This document shows positions 6,851 through 9,730 of a DNA stretch of 9,730 nt, piece by piece. Each line of letters begins with the position of its first letter. Position 1 is the stretch's first letter. Position numbers and translations under genes: made by a program. The stretch spans positions 1 to 9,730 of the forward strand of contig JBGTIS010000257.1 of assembly GCA_041745535.1 (NCBI GenBank). The letters are read 5' to 3'. The DNA comes from JBGTIS01 sp041745535 (lineage in GTDB: Bacteria > Bacteroidota > Bacteroidia > Cytophagales > Cyclobacteriaceae). The notes beneath the pieces are model-generated. The model was not told the origin of the DNA and made no database searches. It saw nothing but the letters and a program-made list of their open reading frames with translations.

Positions 6851-7606
6851 TTACAGAATAGACCAGCCACCATCTACAAAGTAGGCAGCACCTGTTACAA
6901 AGGAAGCATCGTCGGATGCCAGAAAATACATGACATTGGCCACTTCCGCAGCGGTTCCCAAACGATTAAAAACGCTTTTCGCGCCTAAAAACCGTTCTGT
7001 TTCGGCAGGGTCTGGTGAGTCGTTGATCGATCCTCTCAGCAAAGGCGTATCAATGGCCCCCGGTACCACACAGTTGACTCGAATATTTTTTTCGGCCAGA
7101 TCGAAGGCCATACTGCGGGTAAGGGTATCGATGGCTCCTTTGGAAGAAGAATATGCCGCACGCTCTCCCACAGTACGATACCCCAGTATGGAGCCGGTAT
7201 TCACAATAGCGCCGGCACCCTGACCTTCCATGAATGGCACAAAGGCACGCGCCATGTTGTAAATTCCCTTCAGGTTAATTTCATACAACCTGTTCCAGTC
7301 TTCTTCGGTACACTGCATAATGCTGCCCCGAACTTCCAGCCCGGCATTGTTAATGAGCACATCGCCCCTGCCAAATCGCTCTTTGGTTACCTGTGCGGCA
7401 CGTTGTACCTGTACTTTACTGGAGATATCGCAACGACAAAAAACAGCATCTACCCCAAGTTCTTTAATCTGGCTGGCGGCCTTTTCTCCTTTTTCTTCGT
7501 CAATGTCTATGAGCACAATATTATATCCGTTTTTCGCGAACTTTATACCCGCGGCTAAACCGAGGCCGGAGGCGCCACCACTGACAATCATTACTTTATT
7601 ACTCAT
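6851..7606 (-). CDS. SDR-family NAD(P)-dependent dehydrogenase
   Basis: A complete 251-residue classical short-chain dehydrogenase/reductase. The cofactor motif SGGASGLG spans 9-16. Asp34 at the end of the second strand (VLIDID) favours NAD over NADP. NNAG is at 86-89 and Asn111 lies in NLKG. The catalytic residues are Ser139, Tyr152 and Lys156 (YSSSK). PGAIDTP (182-188) and the C-terminal FVDGGW are typical of the FabG-like and polyol or sugar dehydrogenase branch. It lies between the zinc dehydrogenase (35-nt gap) and the transketolase (79-nt gap) in the same orientation. A housekeeping FabG is unlikely because no fatty-acid genes are near. The probable job is oxidation or reduction of a hydroxyl in the operon's substrate; the exact substrate is unknown. 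Confidence 0.92.
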   Translation of the reverse strand: MSNKVMIVSGGASGLGLAAGIKFAKNGYNIVLIDIDEEKGEKAASQIKELGVDAVFCRCDISSKVQVQRAAQVTKERFGRGDVLINNAGLEVRGSIMQCTEEDWNRLYEINLKGIYNMARAFVPFMEGQGAGAIVNTGSILGYRTVGERAAYSSSKGAIDTLTRSMAFDLAEKNIRVNCVVPGAIDTPLLRGSINDSPDPAETERFLGAKSVFNRLGTAAEVANVMYFLASDDASFVTGAAYFVDGGWSIL

Positions 7607-7641
7607 TTTGAATTGGTTTTATCTGATGAAACATTTTTAAT

Positions 7642-8718
7642 TTAGTCCATGCCATTTGGCTTGGTGGCTACTTTAATAGCACCATCTTTCCTTTTCTCGA
7701 AAGTATCTAGGGCTGTTTTAAAGTCTGTGAGCGGAAAACGATGCGTCATTAAAGGACGCAGGTCGATCCGATCGTTTAGCAGCAGCTCAATTGTGGCCTG
7801 TGCTGTGTTTGGATTGGCCCGGTTGCCTACCAGTTCCACCTCATCGAGCACCATGCGCTTAAGCGGAAGGGAGGGGTTTGAATGCGGAATACCGATTACA
7901 GAAACCACGCCTCCCTTTGCGGCAGCCAGGCAAGCCTGATGAATGGACTGGGCTGTTCCGGCACATTCCAGTACCGCAGGCACTCCCCTGCCCCGGGTAA
8001 GGTCTTTAACTTTTTCAACCACATCGTCCTCTCTGTAATTGATGGTAAGCGCGCCCAGTTCTTTCGCTTTTTTAAGTCGCTCGCCACTTCCGGCTGCCAG
8101 AATGCGCCCAGCGCCCAATGCTTTGGCCACCAATATTGCCATAAGTCCCTGTGGCCCGGTACCCAGGATAAGGATATCATCGCCGGGTTGCATACGCGAA
8201 CGCTTCACCGTATAAAGGGCAATGCTTAGCGGATCCACACAGGCGGCATATTCCAGCGACATGGCATCGGGCACTTTAAAAATGCTTTTTACTGAAGTAC
8301 GCATATATTGTGCATAGGCTCCGGGGGTATAATGTCCGTATTGCCGGTGCCCGCGCTCTTCATGCCCATAATTCAGGCAGATGTTATAACGGCCAATCAT
8401 ACACATTTTACAATACCCGCAACCACAATGTGATATACCGCACACACGGTCACCTTCATGCCATCCTAACCGGGCCGCCTTTTCACCTGTTTGCACAATG
8501 GTGCCCGACCATTCGTGGCCGGGAACAAACGGGTAGGCAGTAGGCCAGAACCCGGGAAAATCACCGGCAATGATGTGCGGGTCGGTACCACAAATAAAGG
8601 TAGTGTCCACTTTGCAGATCACCTCATCGGTATCGGGAACAGGAACGGCTATGGTTTCAATGGTAAAATCTCGCACTCCCCTGAGCACCAGCGCATCCAT
8701 TTGTAGAGGTAAATTCAT
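7642..8718 (-). CDS. Zinc-dependent MDR alcohol/polyol dehydrogenase
   Basis: A complete 358-residue medium-chain dehydrogenase. Catalytic zinc ligands are Cys43 (in CGTD), His68 and Glu69 (in PGHEWSG). The acidic residue before PL is Asp162, as in threonine- and sorbitol-dehydrogenase-like enzymes. The structural zinc lobe has Cys100, Cys103, Cys106 and Cys114 in the normal C-x2-C-x2-C-x7-C spacing. The Rossmann motif is GTGPQG (186-191). This pattern places it with the sorbitol, threonine or butanediol dehydrogenase group rather than the zinc-free quinone reductases. The cofactor is probably NAD or NADP; no residue I trust decides which. It lies 18 nt after the cyclase gene and 35 nt before the SDR gene. 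Two dehydrogenases in one operon suggest successive oxidations of a polyol or sugar (inference). Confidence 0.93.
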   Translation of the reverse strand: MNLPLQMDALVLRGVRDFTIETIAVPVPDTDEVICKVDTTFICGTDPHIIAGDFPGFWPTAYPFVPGHEWSGTIVQTGEKAARLGWHEGDRVCGISHCGCGYCKMCMIGRYNICLNYGHEERGHRQYGHYTPGAYAQYMRTSVKSIFKVPDAMSLEYAACVDPLSIALYTVKRSRMQPGDDILILGTGPQGLMAILVAKALGAGRILAAGSGERLKKAKELGALTINYREDDVVEKVKDLTRGRGVPAVLECAGTAQSIHQACLAAAKGGVVSVIGIPHSNPSLPLKRMVLDEVELVGNRANPNTAQATIELLLNDRIDLRPLMTHRFPLTDFKTALDTFEKRKDGAIKVATKPNGMD

Positions 8719-8736
8719 AATCAGTTATTTATATAG

Positions 8737-9510
8737 TTATTTTTCCGGCACAATGGCTACTCCTCTGAAAGGCGAACCTGATCCTCCTTTTATCTTCAGT
8801 GGCAGGCCAACAAACCAAAACTCATGGGCAGGAATCAGGTCTACCTGGGCCAGGTTTTCAATGTTGAGAATCTCGCGTTCCCGACACACAATGTGTGCCG
8901 GCTGCTCTCTTACCACAGCCACTTCATGATGGCTGTCGATACTGGGTGCATCAGCGCCTACACTCACAGCACCCAAATCGTTCAGGTACTCCATGGCACT
9001 TCTGTCCAGGCCGGGATACCCCTTGATGTATTCGTAAGGCTGTTTCCATTTTTTGTACCAGCCGGTATGGTAAAGTACTATCGACTGCGGTTTAATGGTA
9101 ACACCTGTTTTAGCGATTGCTTCTTCTATATCGGCTCGGGTGATGTAACTGGCTGGCGCTTTATGAGAGAAATCGAACCAAACGCCGGGAGCCATAAACC
9201 ACTGCAGCGGAAGCTCATTAATAGCCCGTGCCTCAGGATTATTCACCACATGGTTAATGGCATCTACATGCGTATTGGAATGGTCGCACATGGTAAATCC
9301 TACCACTTTATAAGAATACGGAGGTTTTGTAAGGCCAATTTTCTGCGTTTCCTCATGTGACAAATGGTCCCAGATTAACGTTCTCTGGTGGCCGATAAAG
9401 GTAGGGTCATCCGTGCTAATGGTGTGGCTCAGGTCGGTAACGGTACAGTCTATCCCCAGGAAGTTCATCCTGGTCTGCAAACTAAAGGGAGGGCAAAATG
9501 CTTTATTCAT
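8737..9510 (-). CDS. Cyclase-family metal-dependent hydrolase
   Basis: A 257-residue member of the cyclase / kynurenine-formamidase-like family, which hydrolyses amides, cyclic amides or lactones with Zn or Mn. The metal motif reads DHSNTHVDAINH at 76-87, giving His77, His81, Asp83 and His87. The usual form is HxGTHxDxxxH, so Gly is Asn79 here. TDLSHTI (25-31) at the first strand and GSGSPFRGVAIVPE near the C-terminus are typical. No kynurenine-pathway genes are beside it, so tryptophan breakdown is not favoured; lactone or cyclic-ester opening fits the sugar or polyol context better (inference). The called ATG (9510) gives a short extra N-terminus; Met15 (9468) is a plausible alternative start just before the conserved part. 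It lies 31 nt after the MmsA gene, with an A-rich leader and no Shine-Dalgarno. Confidence 0.9.
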   Translation of the reverse strand: MNKAFCPPFSLQTRMNFLGIDCTVTDLSHTISTDDPTFIGHQRTLIWDHLSHEETQKIGLTKPPYSYKVVGFTMCDHSNTHVDAINHVVNNPEARAINELPLQWFMAPGVWFDFSHKAPASYITRADIEEAIAKTGVTIKPQSIVLYHTGWYKKWKQPYEYIKGYPGLDRSAMEYLNDLGAVSVGADAPSIDSHHEVAVVREQPAHIVCREREILNIENLAQVDLIPAHEFWFVGLPLKIKGGSGSPFRGVAIVPEK

Positions 9511-9541
9511 TTATTTACAATTGGAAGAATTAGAAATCATA

Positions 9542-9730
9542 TTAAAATTTTCGTGACCATTCTTTGGGCCATCGCTCTATCACTACTTTAGTTTGAGTAA
9601 AAAATTCAATGGCATGCCGTCCCTGTCCGTGCAGGTCGCCGAAGAAACTCTCTTTCCATCCACTGAAGGGAAATTGTGCCATCGGGGCAGCCACACCGAT
9701 ATTAATACCGATATTACCGGCATTGGCCTG
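9542..9730 (-). CDS. mmsA: Methylmalonate-semialdehyde dehydrogenase, C-terminal part
   Basis: The last 62 codons of a gene that continues past the right edge. The frame is open to position 9730 and ends at TAA (9542-9544). The visible residues match the conserved end of CoA-acylating methylmalonate/malonate-semialdehyde dehydrogenases (MmsA/IolA): NIGINIGVAAPMAQFPFSGW, then KESFFGDLHGQG and a tail with FFTQTKVVIERWP. In this family the enzyme converts malonate or methylmalonate semialdehyde to acetyl- or propionyl-CoA with NAD. The tail FSGWK-SFFGDLH is diagnostic against other aldehyde dehydrogenases. The catalytic Cys lies outside the window. It is the most upstream operon gene visible, and the promoter is beyond the edge. 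Its presence implies that the pathway yields a semialdehyde; valine or inositol breakdown is possible, but none of the other genes of those routes is here. Confidence 0.9.
   Translation of the reverse strand, partial: QANAGNIGINIGVAAPMAQFPFSGWKESFFGDLHGQGRHAIEFFTQTKVVIERWPKEWSRKF

Noticed and set aside
4681..9510. Many long open frames on the plus strand across the minus-strand operon
   Set aside because: They lie antisense to genes with clear family motifs and carry none themselves; they are shadows of G+C-biased codons.
8737..9510. Cyclase as kynurenine formamidase of tryptophan breakdown
   Set aside because: No kynureninase or dioxygenase gene is nearby and the neighbours are sugar- or polyol-type enzymes, so only the family is called.

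Overview
The window looks like a Bacteroidota chromosome (inference). None of the leaders checked carries a GGAGG-type Shine-Dalgarno; start codons sit behind short A/T-rich leaders, which is typical of that phylum. The protein repertoire fits as well. The genus cannot be named from this stretch.

Left part (1 to about 3070): an A/T-rich accessory region with short plus-strand genes. Its key element is a well-formed integron recombination site (attC) at 1764-1880. It has GCCTAAC and GTTAGGC outer boxes, a 10-bp inner stem, a second 6-bp inner stem and a 60-nt variable terminal loop. The 8-mer GTTAGGCT occurs at 141, 1874 and 2242, each time 9-29 nt ahead of a start codon, which is the layout of integron gene cassettes. 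No integron integrase is visible, so the segment is best read as a cluster of attC sites lacking an integrase (CALIN), or as the edge of a larger cassette array. Its cargo is a 530-aa protein with a HEPN-type R-x4-H ribonuclease motif (a defence or toxin candidate), a 112-aa unknown acidic protein and a 111-aa winged-helix-like protein. Next come a tiny ORF, a DUF2442 protein and a gene-end remnant.

Right part (3136-9730): a G+C-richer metabolic region. One plus-strand luciferase-like flavin monooxygenase family gene converges on a tightly spaced minus-strand operon that enters from the right edge. In transcription order the operon encodes methylmalonate-semialdehyde dehydrogenase (C-terminal 62 residues only), a cyclase/kynurenine-formamidase-family metal hydrolase, a zinc-dependent MDR alcohol dehydrogenase, an SDR dehydrogenase, a divergent single-chain transketolase starting at TTG, and a small cupin. 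Gaps run from 1 to 79 nt. The set suggests oxidation of a polyol, sugar or lactone by two dehydrogenases, ring opening by the cyclase, C2 transfer by the transketolase and CoA-acylating oxidation of a semialdehyde. The substrate cannot be read from the sequence, and I know of no named pathway with exactly this set.

The most unusual part is the integrase-less cassette segment with its HEPN gene. The unassigned transketolase-cyclase-MmsA operon is second.
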